A DNA stretch of 64,000 nt, taken from Acidobacteriota bacterium. GTDB taxonomy: Bacteria > Acidobacteriota > JAAYUB01. The notes beneath the pieces were generated by a model. It saw only the letters and a program-made list of their open reading frames with translations. It had not been told where the DNA came from and made no database searches. The stretch's first letter is position 1; each line of letters opens with the position of its first letter. The translations under genes and the position numbers were made by a program. The DNA lies in assembly GCA_029565065.1 (NCBI GenBank), contig JAKQOW010000161.1, positions 1 through 64,000 on the forward strand, given 5' to 3'. Positions 24,460 to 32,390 of this stretch are shown piece after piece.

Positions 24460-27122
24460 GGTTCCCTCCTGGCACCGGATTCGGCGGGGGCGACGGGCAG
24501 CGTCAGCGTCACCCGGGCACCGCCGCCCTTGGTGCGGCCGATCTCCAGACGGCCGCCCGCCAGACCGAGTCGTTCCCGCAGGTAGAAGAGCCCGAAGCCG
24601 CCGGTGGTGGGTGCCGGCGTCGAACCGGCGGCGAATCCCTTGCCGTCGTCCTCGACGACGGCGAGCACCTCTTCGTGCTCCCGCCGCAGCGACACCCGGA
24701 TCCGGCGGGCGCCCGCATGCTTGATGGCGTTCACCAGCAGCTCGCGCACGCCCTGGAACAGCAGATCCCGCATCTCGATGGTCAACGGCTTGGGCTTGGA
24801 GTCGGAATCGAGCGCGATGGCGACACCCGACTGCTGGCTCAGGTGCTCAACCAGCCACTCAGTGGCGGCCTCGAGGCCCAGCAGGTCGAGGACGGGCGGG
24901 CTGATCTCCGAGATCAGCGACCGCGTCTCCCGGATGGTCGCCTCGATCAGGTTGGCTGTCTCCGGCCACGGTCCCCCGGCGTCGGCGCCGGACGCGGGCC
25001 GCAGCTCCCCGAGTTTGATCTTGGCCAGCGCGAGCGATTGGCCGATTCGGTCATGCAGGTCCGAGGCGATTTTGCGCCGCAGGCGGGCCTCGGCCAGCGA
25101 CAGCTCGTTGGCCAGGGAACGGAGTTGTTCCTGATAAGCGAGCAGCTGCTCTTCGGAACGGCGCCGGTCGGTGATGTCCTCGACCATGGCGAAGCCGAAT
25201 GCGGCCGGGTTGACTTCCTGACGGATGACGTAAAGCGTCATTTTGGCCCAGAAGCAGCTGCCGTCCTTGCGGCGGTAGCGCTTGACCAGCGGAATCCAGT
25301 TCTGTTCGCCGACCGTGATGATTTCGGCGATGGCATCCTCCTGGGCGATGTCGTCGGGATGGGTCAGCTCCCGCCAATGGATGCCCCGCAGCTCGTCGGC
25401 GGAGTAGCCGATCATGGTCAGAAACGCGGGATTGGCCTCGGTGATGATTCCGTCCAGCGTGCAGAAGACGATCCCGATGACCGATCCCTCGAACATGGCG
25501 CGGACGCGCAGCTCGCTGTCGAGGAGCGCCTGGTGGGCCCGGATGCGGGCTTGCCGGGCGAGGGCCAGGCTCACGAGATCGGCCATGGAGGCGATGAAGT
25601 GCTCCTCGTCGGGGGTCCAATCGCGGGGCCCGCCGTCGTGCTCGCAGGCGAGCACGCCGCGAAAACGGCCCTCCAGGGTGATGGGGGCGAACAACAGAGC
25701 GGTGATGCCGTCGTCCAGAAACCGGCGGGCGCTCGCCCGGGTGCGCGGATCAGTCGCCACGTCGGCCACGGCAATGGAGCGGGCGCGCTGGAAGGGTTCC
25801 GGGTGGCTGCCGGCGGCGATCAGTTCGGCGATGGGGTGCAGATGCTCCGGCGGGAGCAGGTCATGGAAGCCGGTGGCGTCCGGGCGGGACGGGAGCCACG
25901 ACCAGGTTCGGGCGACGTTCAGGGTCCGCCGGATGTCCGCCGCCATGCGGGCCAGCAGGCGTTCGGGTTCGGCGTCGACAAATTCCTCCGATCGGGTCAG
26001 CTCCATCAGCGCCTGGCTCATCCGGTGCAGGCGCTGCTCGCTGAGCCGCAGGTCGCGCTCGGCCGTGGACGCCGCCAGGTAATTGCCGATCAGCTCGCTG
26101 CTGATCCGGAGAAACTGCACATCTTCGGGCTTCCAGCTGGCGGCCGCCGCCGCGGTGACCACGCCTAAAATGCCGCGCAGCTGACCGCTGCTGGCCAGGA
26201 TCGGAATCCACACCGAGGCCGGGATCCGGCGGTCGGCCAGGTACTGCCGCTCCGCCGCCGCAACGGGCGGCGGAATGGACTGGCCGTCCAGGACGATGAT
26301 CTCGTTGCGGCGTAGCCGCTCCATGGCCCAGGCGTACGCCGTGAGATCGTGATCCGGCGGGAACATCCGACCCGGCGGACTTCCCGGCGGCATCCATTCG
26401 TGGACGGCGGCGATGCGGAGGCGATCGTCCACAAAGCCCAGCACGACACACTCGGCGTCCAGAATGCGGCCCCAGGTCTCGAGGATCCGATTGAAATCCT
26501 CGACCGGGTGGGACATGAGGATCCGCGACGTGAGCGCCAATCCCTCCTCCAACTCCAGGCGGCGGCGGAGGCGGGCTTCGACGTCGTGGCGCTCCTCGAT
26601 CTGCCGCAGGAGCATCCGGTTGGCGCGCAGGAGCTCCCGGTTCCGCTCCTCGAAGACTACAGCTACGTCGGGGGCGGCTGAGCCGACGGGTTTGGGCGCG
26701 TCGTCGGCCGTGGCGAGGACTCGGTTGACCAGAACGACGCCCCGGATCAAAGGATCGGCCGTGAGGTTGGTGCCGGTGCTCAGCAAGCGGATCCAGCGAT
26801 CGTCCTTGGTTCGCAGGCGCAACGCCAGCGTTCGCGACGCGCCGGGCCGGTCCAGGACCTCCGCGTGGGCTTCCAGGCATGCGGCCTGGTCGTCAGGATG
26901 GATGAAATCGAACGCCAGCCGCCCGACCAGCTCTTCGGGCACCCAACCCGTGGCAGGGGTGACGGCCGGGCTCACCTGTCGGCAGATGCCGTCGCGGTCG
27001 ATGACCACGTAGATGTCGTCGGTGTGGCCCAGCAGCGTCTGGATCAGCGAGGGGAAATCGGCCGCGGCCACCGGCGGGGCGGGGGGTTCCGATTCTTGGA
27101 ATTTCGGTCGGTCGGCAGCCAT
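24456..27122 (-). CDS. Soluble PAS/GAF sensor histidine kinase (HisKA_3 type)
   Basis: An 888-residue kinase with no membrane segment, so it should sense an internal signal. Order: PAS (about 20-130), helical linker, GAF (about 180-350), second GAF (about 390-520), second PAS (about 530-650, EANPAFLTMIGYSADELRGI), then a HisKA_3 dimerisation domain with the phospho-acceptor His in IASDLHDRIGQSLALAKIKL. The HATPase domain has AIKHAGARRIRVSL and EDDGKGF. The start at 27122 is chosen because GAGG sits six bases upstream, 14 bases after the BMC-T stop. It pairs with the overlapping LuxR-type regulator. Confidence 0.92.
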   Translation of the reverse strand: MAADRPKFQESEPPAPPVAAADFPSLIQTLLGHTDDIYVVIDRDGICRQVSPAVTPATGWVPEELVGRLAFDFIHPDDQAACLEAHAEVLDRPGASRTLALRLRTKDDRWIRLLSTGTNLTADPLIRGVVLVNRVLATADDAPKPVGSAAPDVAVVFEERNRELLRANRMLLRQIEERHDVEARLRRRLELEEGLALTSRILMSHPVEDFNRILETWGRILDAECVVLGFVDDRLRIAAVHEWMPPGSPPGRMFPPDHDLTAYAWAMERLRRNEIIVLDGQSIPPPVAAAERQYLADRRIPASVWIPILASSGQLRGILGVVTAAAAASWKPEDVQFLRISSELIGNYLAASTAERDLRLSEQRLHRMSQALMELTRSEEFVDAEPERLLARMAADIRRTLNVARTWSWLPSRPDATGFHDLLPPEHLHPIAELIAAGSHPEPFQRARSIAVADVATDPRTRASARRFLDDGITALLFAPITLEGRFRGVLACEHDGGPRDWTPDEEHFIASMADLVSLALARQARIRAHQALLDSELRVRAMFEGSVIGIVFCTLDGIITEANPAFLTMIGYSADELRGIHWRELTHPDDIAQEDAIAEIITVGEQNWIPLVKRYRRKDGSCFWAKMTLYVIRQEVNPAAFGFAMVEDITDRRRSEEQLLAYQEQLRSLANELSLAEARLRRKIASDLHDRIGQSLALAKIKLGELRPASGADAGGPWPETANLIEATIRETRSLISEISPPVLDLLGLEAATEWLVEHLSQQSGVAIALDSDSKPKPLTIEMRDLLFQGVRELLVNAIKHAGARRIRVSLRREHEEVLAVVEDDGKGFAAGSTPAPTTGGFGLFYLRERLGLAGGRLEIGRTKGGGARVTLTLPVAPAESGARREP

Positions 27123-27135
27123 CCCGTGCCGTGCC

Positions 27136-27687
27136 TCAAACGAGGAATTTCTGGACATCCCCGTGGGGCGCCGGGATGATCACCGCAGCCACGAAGAGGC
27201 CGGTATGGGCGATGGCCGCCTCCCCGGCCCGGATCGCCGCCTCGACGTCGGCGACTGAACCGGTCAGGGTCAGGACCGCCTTGCCGCCGATGCCGTTGGC
27301 GAGGCGGATCTCGATGAGGTCCACGGCCGCGGCCTTGGCGGCCGCGTCGCCGGCGAGGATGCCCGTCAGGGCCGAATAGCTTTCCAGCACGCCCACCGCG
27401 GCCAGCGCGGCGATGGCGGCGGTGCCGGTGAGCGCGGGGAACACCTGCGGGTGCGCGTTGGGGATGATGAATTCGTCGACGACGGCGCCCGGCGCGACGG
27501 CTTTGCCGGCGGCAATGGCGGCCTCGACGCTGGACACCTCGCCGTGGACGAGAGTCATGTACTTGCCCGGACAGATGCTCTTCGACGCGAACAGCTCCAC
27601 CGCGGCCGCCTTGGCCATGGCGTCGGCGGCGAGGATGCCGCGGGCGATGCTGTTGAACTCCAGGGCTCCGATGGCGCTGGCAATCAT
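27136..27687 (-). CDS. PduT-like tandem BMC-domain shell protein (BMC-T)
   Basis: A 183-residue protein made of two BMC domains (about 1-90 and 95-183), which form pseudohexameric trimers in microcompartment shells. The first domain contains SKSICPGKYM with Cys39, matching the SxSICPGK segment of PduT, whose pore cysteines bind a [4Fe-4S] cluster. The second begins AVGVLESYSALTGILAGDAA and includes the GIGGKAVL segment. It overlaps the PduS-like gene by 4 bases. In PDU microcompartments PduT and PduS interact to move electrons across the shell, and the gene order here fits that job. Confidence 0.94.
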   Translation of the reverse strand: MIASAIGALEFNSIARGILAADAMAKAAAVELFASKSICPGKYMTLVHGEVSSVEAAIAAGKAVAPGAVVDEFIIPNAHPQVFPALTGTAAIAALAAVGVLESYSALTGILAGDAAAKAAAVDLIEIRLANGIGGKAVLTLTGSVADVEAAIRAGEAAIAHTGLFVAAVIIPAPHGDVQKFLV

Positions 27688-29057
27688 GCGGTGTCTCCTC
27701 CACGGGATCTTCGGGCGCGGGGCGGGGCGGTGGCGATGACCACGACGTCGTCCGCGCGGACCACTGTTCCGGCGGCGGGCGCGTGCACGTGGGCGCCCAG
27801 GGCGCCGGCCGGGATCCGGCCGACGGCCTGCGCCGCGGTCACCCGCTGCCCGGCGCGGACCGCCGGCTCCGCCGCCACGCCGGCGTGCTGCCGGAGCGGC
27901 AGGCGAAGCTCCGCCGGCACCGGCAGGGGCCCGGCGAATTCGGCCGGCCGGTCGTAGGCGTCGAGACGCAGGTGCCGGATCAGCCGGCGGGTCGGAACGG
28001 TGAACAACCCGGTGTCGGCCCGACCGGCGGGCTCGCCGGCGGGCGCGGCCGGGCGGGGGAAGCTCCGGCGCGATTCCATGATGAGCCGCCGCGGCGACAG
28101 GTCGAACGGGCAGGCGACCAGGGAGCAGAGACCGCATCCCGAGCAATGGAAGACCGTGTCGGAGTGGAGATCGCGGTAGTCCCGGGCCGAGCCGATGAGG
28201 CGCATCAGCTTGTGCGGCTCGATGTCGTGACCGATGAGATAGCGGGAGCACAGCTCGGTGCACTTGCGGCACTGGCAGCAGATGTCCTCGGCGATCTTGA
28301 CCGAATAACGCAGCGGCCGGGTGCGCTCCAGGATCGCCGGGTGATCGGCCGGCAGCGCGATCAGGGCCGCCGTGGTCTTGGTCACCGGCGCGTCCAGGCA
28401 GGTCAGCGCGCCCATGAGCACGCCCCCCTCCAGGTAGCGGACGTCGGGCGCCGTGGCGCCGCCCGCGGCGGCGGCCAGCTCGCGGAACGGCGTGCCGATG
28501 GCCGCCTCGACGGTGACGGGGCGGGCCACCGCGCCGCAGACGGTGACGTAGCGCCGGGTCAGCGGGACGCCGCGGAGCGCGTCGTGGATCGCCTTGAACG
28601 TGGCGGCGTTACCCACGAAAAAGCCGGCGTCCGCCGGGATGGTGCGCTGGGGCAGCACCCGGCCGGCGACGTCCCGGATGACGAAAAATTCGTCGCCGGA
28701 GGGGTAGATGTCCGGCAGCGCCGCCAGGCGGAGCGGCACGCCGTCCGCGGTCGGCGCCAGGCGCCGGGCCAGGTCGGCGTGCTTGGCCTTGACCGCGAGG
28801 GCCACCTCGGCGGCGCCGCCGGTGCGGGCCACCGCGCCGGCGCCGGCCACGACCTCGGCCAGGTGGTTGGCCAGCAGGTGGCGATCGGTGGCCAGCAGCG
28901 GCTCGCACTCGGCGCCGTTGATGATCACGGTGTGCAGGCGCGGCCGCAGCTTGCGGTGGGTGGGGAAGCCGCCGCCGCCCATGCCGACGACGCCGGCTTC
29001 CTCGATGCGACGCTGCAGTGTGGGAAAATCGAGAACCGGCGGGCGGGCGGCGGGCAT
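27684..29057 (-). CDS. PduS-like electron-transfer protein (RnfC-related)
   Basis: A 457-residue soluble flavin/iron-sulfur protein. The N-terminal RnfC/NuoF-like module has the glycine loop VGMGGGGFPTHRKL (near residue 25) and NGAECEPLLATDR. The central part has PSGDEFFVIRDVAGR and an SLBB-like section. Two iron-sulfur motifs follow, CCQCRKCTELC and CSGCGLCSLVACPF (about 265-325). The C-terminus resembles a lipoyl/barrel-sandwich fold (GAHVHAPAAGTVVRADDVVV). PduS reduces cobalamin or passes electrons to the shell. It is seven bases after the BMC-P gene and overlaps BMC-T. Confidence 0.92.
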   Translation of the reverse strand: MPAARPPVLDFPTLQRRIEEAGVVGMGGGGFPTHRKLRPRLHTVIINGAECEPLLATDRHLLANHLAEVVAGAGAVARTGGAAEVALAVKAKHADLARRLAPTADGVPLRLAALPDIYPSGDEFFVIRDVAGRVLPQRTIPADAGFFVGNAATFKAIHDALRGVPLTRRYVTVCGAVARPVTVEAAIGTPFRELAAAAGGATAPDVRYLEGGVLMGALTCLDAPVTKTTAALIALPADHPAILERTRPLRYSVKIAEDICCQCRKCTELCSRYLIGHDIEPHKLMRLIGSARDYRDLHSDTVFHCSGCGLCSLVACPFDLSPRRLIMESRRSFPRPAAPAGEPAGRADTGLFTVPTRRLIRHLRLDAYDRPAEFAGPLPVPAELRLPLRQHAGVAAEPAVRAGQRVTAAQAVGRIPAGALGAHVHAPAAGTVVRADDVVVIATAPPRARRSRGGDTA

Positions 29058-29064
29058 GCGGACC

Positions 29065-29334
29065 CTATCGGTCCAGGCAGATGGAGTCGATGATGGCGAT
29101 GATGGCGGTGTCGACCGGATGGTCCTTCATGCCATGGGAGAGACGGGCCGAAGAGCCGCTGACGCACAGGACGCGTTCGCCGGCTCCGGCGCCCACGGTG
29201 TCGACGGCGATGATATACCCGCCCGGCGTCCCGTCGGCCGGGTTCAGCCGCTCGACGATGAGGAGCTTCTTCCCCTCGAGCCGGGGGTCCTTGCGGGTGG
29301 CTACGACCGTGCCGCACACTCGACCGATGATCAT
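29065..29334 (-). CDS. BMC-P pentameric shell protein (EutN/CcmL family)
   Basis: An 89-residue EutN/CcmL-type protein that caps the vertices of the polyhedral shell. It begins [20 protein letters not shown] and continues [29 protein letters not shown] and the conserved GSSAR near residue 60. Length and motif order are standard for the family. It follows the BMC-H gene after an intercistronic terminator and precedes the PduS-like gene by seven bases. Confidence 0.95.
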   Translation of the reverse strand: MIIGRVCGTVVATRKDPRLEGKKLLIVERLNPADGTPGGYIIAVDTVGAGAGERVLCVSGSSARLSHGMKDHPVDTAIIAIIDSICLDR

Positions 29335-29350
29335 CGCGTCTGTCCGGGAG

Positions 29351-29382
29351 AAAAAGCCCGGGGGGTGCGGCGCACCCCCCGG
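29351..29382 (-). terminator. Intercistronic terminator between BMC-H and BMC-P
   Basis: A perfect 12-bp arm pair (CCGGGGGGTGCG, 29358-29369 with 29371-29382) forms a very stable hairpin. On the minus strand it is followed by GC and five T (29355-29351). It begins seven bases after the BMC-H stop and no new promoter is evident after it, so it probably attenuates the downstream genes. Confidence 0.9.
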
Positions 29383-29388
29383 ATCGTG

Positions 29389-29697
29389 TTATGCCTTGCC
29401 CTTGGCCCGGTCTCTGGGGATGATGGGCAGCACATCGTCCAGGTTCGGATGCGGCCGCGGGATCACATGGACGGCAATCAGCTCGCCCACCTTGCGGGCG
29501 GCCGCCGCGCCGGCATCCGTGGCGGCTTTCACGGCGGCGACGTCGCCGCGCACGATGGCCGTGTTGAGACCGCCGCCGGTCTTCTCATAACCGACCAGCA
29601 CCACTTTAGCCGCCTTGACCATGGCGTCGGCGGCTTCCACCATGGCGGTGAAACCTCGGGTTTCGATCATGCCCAGGGCTTCCAAGGATTCGCTCAT
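29389..29697 (-). CDS. BMC-H hexameric shell protein
   Basis: A 102-residue single BMC-domain protein that tiles the flat faces of a microcompartment. Typical motifs are [40 protein letters not shown] and [13 protein letters not shown]. The pore loop reads TGGGLN. The start has a perfect AGGAGG seven bases upstream, and a TTGAAA-17-TACAAT promoter lies ahead, so this is the first and most strongly expressed gene of the operon. A short basic tail (RDRAKGKA) follows the domain. Confidence 0.96.
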   Translation of the reverse strand: MSESLEALGMIETRGFTAMVEAADAMVKAAKVVLVGYEKTGGGLNTAIVRGDVAAVKAATDAGAAAARKVGELIAVHVIPRPHPNLDDVLPIIPRDRAKGKA

Positions 29698-29738
29698 ACG
29701 ATTGCCTCCTGATCCTGTTGCGGGTAGATGATGGTTGG

Positions 29739-29767
29739 ATTGTAAAAGAGCACCGGTGGTTTTTCAA
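29739..29767 (-). promoter_or_regulatory. Sigma-70 promoter of the BMC operon
   Basis: On the minus strand TTGAAA (29767-29762) and TACAAT (29744-29739) are separated by 17 bases. This is one of the best -35/-10 pairs in the window. Transcription would start near 29732 and the AGGAGG at 29710-29705 serves BMC-H. Confidence 0.75.
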
Positions 29768-29807
29768 TATAAAAGATAGACTTGCGCGTTGGCGCCGGTG
29801 ATTTCAC

Positions 29808-29837
29808 TTGTCTCGCTGCGGACCGTTTGGGTATAGT
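29808..29837 (+). promoter_or_regulatory. Candidate promoter of the rhomboid gene
   Basis: TTGTCT (29808-29813) and TATAGT (29832-29837) are separated by 18 bases. The -10 box is 8 bases before ATG 29846, which implies a leaderless mRNA. Confidence 0.5.
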
Positions 29838-29845
29838 GAAAACCC

Positions 29846-30571
29846 ATGAGCCACACCTACCAGACCCGCGTCTCCATCGGCCCGCCCCTGACCCCCGTGG
29901 TCAAGACGCTCCTCATCCTCAACATCGCGGTCTATCTGGGGCAGACATTCGACCGCTCCCTGCATTATTACTGGCTCGATCTCTGGATGAGCCTGATCCC
30001 GGTGACGGTGACGCTGGGCGGACAGGTCTGGCGCCTGGTCACCTACATGTTCCTGCACGGTCCCCAGCTCCTGCACATCGTGTTCAACATGCTCATTCTG
30101 TGGATGTTCGGGCCGGAGATCGAAGGCATCCTCGGACGGCGCCGGTTCGTGGCGTTCTACCTGATCACCGGCGTGGGTGCCGGCCTGTGCAGCCTGGCGG
30201 TCAGCCCGTTTTCCGCCGCCGCCATCGTGGGGGCGTCGGGCGCCATGTACGCGATCCTGCTGGCGTACGCCATGTACTTCCCCAACCGTTACCTGCTCGT
30301 GTTCTTCGTCATTCCGGTGAAGGCGAAATATCTGGTGGTGGCGACCATCGTCCTGGAGCTGATGTTCTCGCTCGCGGGGGTGCAGGACGGCATCGCCCAC
30401 GTGGCGCATCTCGGGGGGATGGCCTTCGGCTACCTCCTGCTAAGGTATCGGACCCTGCTGCCGGACCTGAAATATCGCTGGCTCCGGCTGCGGGGCTGGT
30501 GGTACCGCCGCAAGTTTAAGGTGTACCGGAACGATCCGCCGCGGCGGGGCGGCCCGTGGGGTCCGCACTGA
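29846..30571 (+). CDS. Rhomboid family intramembrane serine protease
   Basis: A 241-residue membrane protein with about six hydrophobic helices between residues 18 and 200. The catalytic serine is Ser131 in GASGAMYA and the histidine is near residue 188 in HVAHLGGMAFGY. The conserved WR motif is WRLVTYMFLH near 62, with HIVFNMLILWMFGPEIE following. It cleaves membrane proteins within or near the bilayer; the substrate is unknown. The basic C-terminal tail is cytoplasmic. It diverges from the BMC operon, and no functional link is implied by sequence. Confidence 0.94.
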   Translation: MSHTYQTRVSIGPPLTPVVKTLLILNIAVYLGQTFDRSLHYYWLDLWMSLIPVTVTLGGQVWRLVTYMFLHGPQLLHIVFNMLILWMFGPEIEGILGRRRFVAFYLITGVGAGLCSLAVSPFSAAAIVGASGAMYAILLAYAMYFPNRYLLVFFVIPVKAKYLVVATIVLELMFSLAGVQDGIAHVAHLGGMAFGYLLLRYRTLLPDLKYRWLRLRGWWYRRKFKVYRNDPPRRGGPWGPH

Positions 30572-30646
30572 TCGTCACCGCATCCAGGCGGCAACGCGAC
30601 TTCAACCGGTCACGCGGTCACAGTTACACCCGCTGCTTACGGACAT

Positions 30647-30676
30647 AAAAAGGCCGCATGCCTCGCCTGCGGCCTT
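30647..30676 (-). terminator. Terminator of the cytochrome operon
   Basis: AAGGCCGCA (30650-30658) pairs with TGCGGCCTT (30668-30676) over a nine-base loop. On the minus strand it is followed by T residues (complement of A 30651-30647). It lies 69 bases after the pentaheme cytochrome stop. Confidence 0.85.
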
Positions 30677-30744
30677 CGGTGGTCGGACAGGCACGGCCCG
30701 CCCCCGGCTCGCGCCGGGGATGGGGGTGATTGCTGAACCGGGAT

Positions 30745-32379
30745 TCACTCTGTCGTCGCGGAGCTTTCAGCCAGCACCACCGCCGATCCCGCGGCCATGG
30801 CGTCGTAGTACCGGGTGAACCGGGCGCTTTCCGCGTCGGTCCGGCCGGCCAGATTTTTCGCCCAGCGGTAGCCGATGGACTGGTAATAGAGCCGGACGTT
30901 GACGGTGAACGGGCCGGTCGCGCCGGATACGTCCACTGCGTAGCGGATCCGGTCGCCGCCGCCGGCGAAGTCAGTGTCGGCGGACGCCGTTCCGTGCACC
31001 GCCACATCCTTCGGCGCGGTCCGCTTGTCGAATCCCCGGGGCAGCAGGCGGTTGTCCTTCAGGTACGAGACGGCGGTGAGCAGGCCGGTGGTGACCGCGC
31101 CTGCGGGATCGCCCAGAATCGGCTCGTACACCTGGACCTGGTCGCCGGCGGTGATCTCGTCGTAGTGCGGCTCGAAACGGGCGGCGTCGGCGTCGTTGTC
31201 GTTGCCGGCGATCCGGCCGTCCGGCGTGACGGCGCCCGATTCGAACACGACCGCCCCGCTGCGGTCGCGGACGGCGACGTGGAGCCAGGCGCGACGGGAC
31301 GGGTAGGCGGTGGGCAGCTTGTGGCCGGCCCGGTTGACCACTTCGACGTCAGTCACCAGGCGCCCGTTGTCCGCCCGGGCGGCGGACACCACGAGCGTGG
31401 CGGATTCAGCGGCCAGGTGCGCCTCGGTGCGCCGGGCGGCCGCATCCAGTTCCTCGGGGAGGGCGGCGACGCCCAACTCGCCGCGATACCGGTTGAAGAT
31501 ACGCATCATCAGGGTGTTCCCGCCGAGAAAAGTGTGGGCCGAAACTGCGGGCCGAAGGTCGCCAAGCACGGGAGTCACCGCCATCGGCTCCGCCTCGGCG
31601 GGCATGTGGCAGGCCTGGCAGCTTTGGGCGCCGGCGTAGGCGCTGTGCTCCCATTCCAGGTAAGGGACCTGTTCGGGCAGCTCGCCCACCACCTCGCCGT
31701 TCGGGCCCAGGGAGGCGGTGAAGAGCGTGTGGCAGCTCGCGCAGATTCCCGCTTCGCTCAGGTGGGCAGCCTTGGCCGGTGTGAAACCCGACGACGAGTG
31801 CATGATCCGCCGCCGGCCCGCGTCAACTTCGAACGGACCGTGGATCAGCGGAGCCGCGCCCGCCGCGGGCACGTCGATCCCGAACCCGGCGGTGAAGGTG
31901 GACCGCTGTCCCAGGCCCGCGGCCGACATCTGATGGCAGAGCGTGCACGACACGCCGTCGGCTGCCAGCGGGGCGTGCGCGGCCGTCGCCTGGCCCACCG
32001 GCAGGTTGGCGAACACCGCCCCCTGCCCGCCGGCGGTTTTGGCCAGATAGCGGGCCATGGGCATGTGGCAGGCGCTGCACTCGTCTTCGATGGCGGCCTG
32101 GTGGGACGGGTGGTCGGTGATCTCCCGGCGCACCCCGGCCATCCAGTATGGATCGCGCGCGGAGTTGGCCATCATGGTCGTCCGCCACTGATTGCCGAAA
32201 GACAGGTCCCGGCCGGACGGGGTGATGACGCCCGTGTGGCAGGCGAAGCAGACGTCGGCGGTGCCGAAGACCGGCGCGGGGCCGGCCGGAGCGGTGCCGG
32301 ACTGACCGCCGGCTTGGAGCGGGGCGCCGGCGCTGGTGAGCGCCGCCAGGAGAATCAACAATGCGGTGGTGTTTCTCAT
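30745..32379 (-). CDS. Secreted multiheme cytochrome c (five CxxCH)
   Basis: A 544-residue protein with a signal peptide (MRNTTALLILLAALTSAGAP). Five heme motifs are visible: CFACH, CSACH, CTLCH, CASCH and CQACH, all within the N-terminal 300 residues. The C-terminal 250 residues are beta-rich, with VNRAGHKLPTAYPSRRAWLH, a feature of a family of periplasmic or extracellular cytochromes in metal- and respiratory-electron-transfer bacteria. It probably carries electrons in the periplasm. The start at 32379 follows the preceding gene by 11 bases and gives a proper signal peptide. Confidence 0.9.
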   Translation of the reverse strand: MRNTTALLILLAALTSAGAPLQAGGQSGTAPAGPAPVFGTADVCFACHTGVITPSGRDLSFGNQWRTTMMANSARDPYWMAGVRREITDHPSHQAAIEDECSACHMPMARYLAKTAGGQGAVFANLPVGQATAAHAPLAADGVSCTLCHQMSAAGLGQRSTFTAGFGIDVPAAGAAPLIHGPFEVDAGRRRIMHSSSGFTPAKAAHLSEAGICASCHTLFTASLGPNGEVVGELPEQVPYLEWEHSAYAGAQSCQACHMPAEAEPMAVTPVLGDLRPAVSAHTFLGGNTLMMRIFNRYRGELGVAALPEELDAAARRTEAHLAAESATLVVSAARADNGRLVTDVEVVNRAGHKLPTAYPSRRAWLHVAVRDRSGAVVFESGAVTPDGRIAGNDNDADAARFEPHYDEITAGDQVQVYEPILGDPAGAVTTGLLTAVSYLKDNRLLPRGFDKRTAPKDVAVHGTASADTDFAGGGDRIRYAVDVSGATGPFTVNVRLYYQSIGYRWAKNLAGRTDAESARFTRYYDAMAAGSAVVLAESSATTE

Positions 32380-32390
32380 GACTGCCTCCC

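Noticed and set aside
29065-29697. Carboxysome assignment for the shell genes
   Set aside because: No RuBisCO, carbonic anhydrase or CsoS2/CcmM genes are present, and the PduS/PduT-like partners point to a metabolosome-type compartment.
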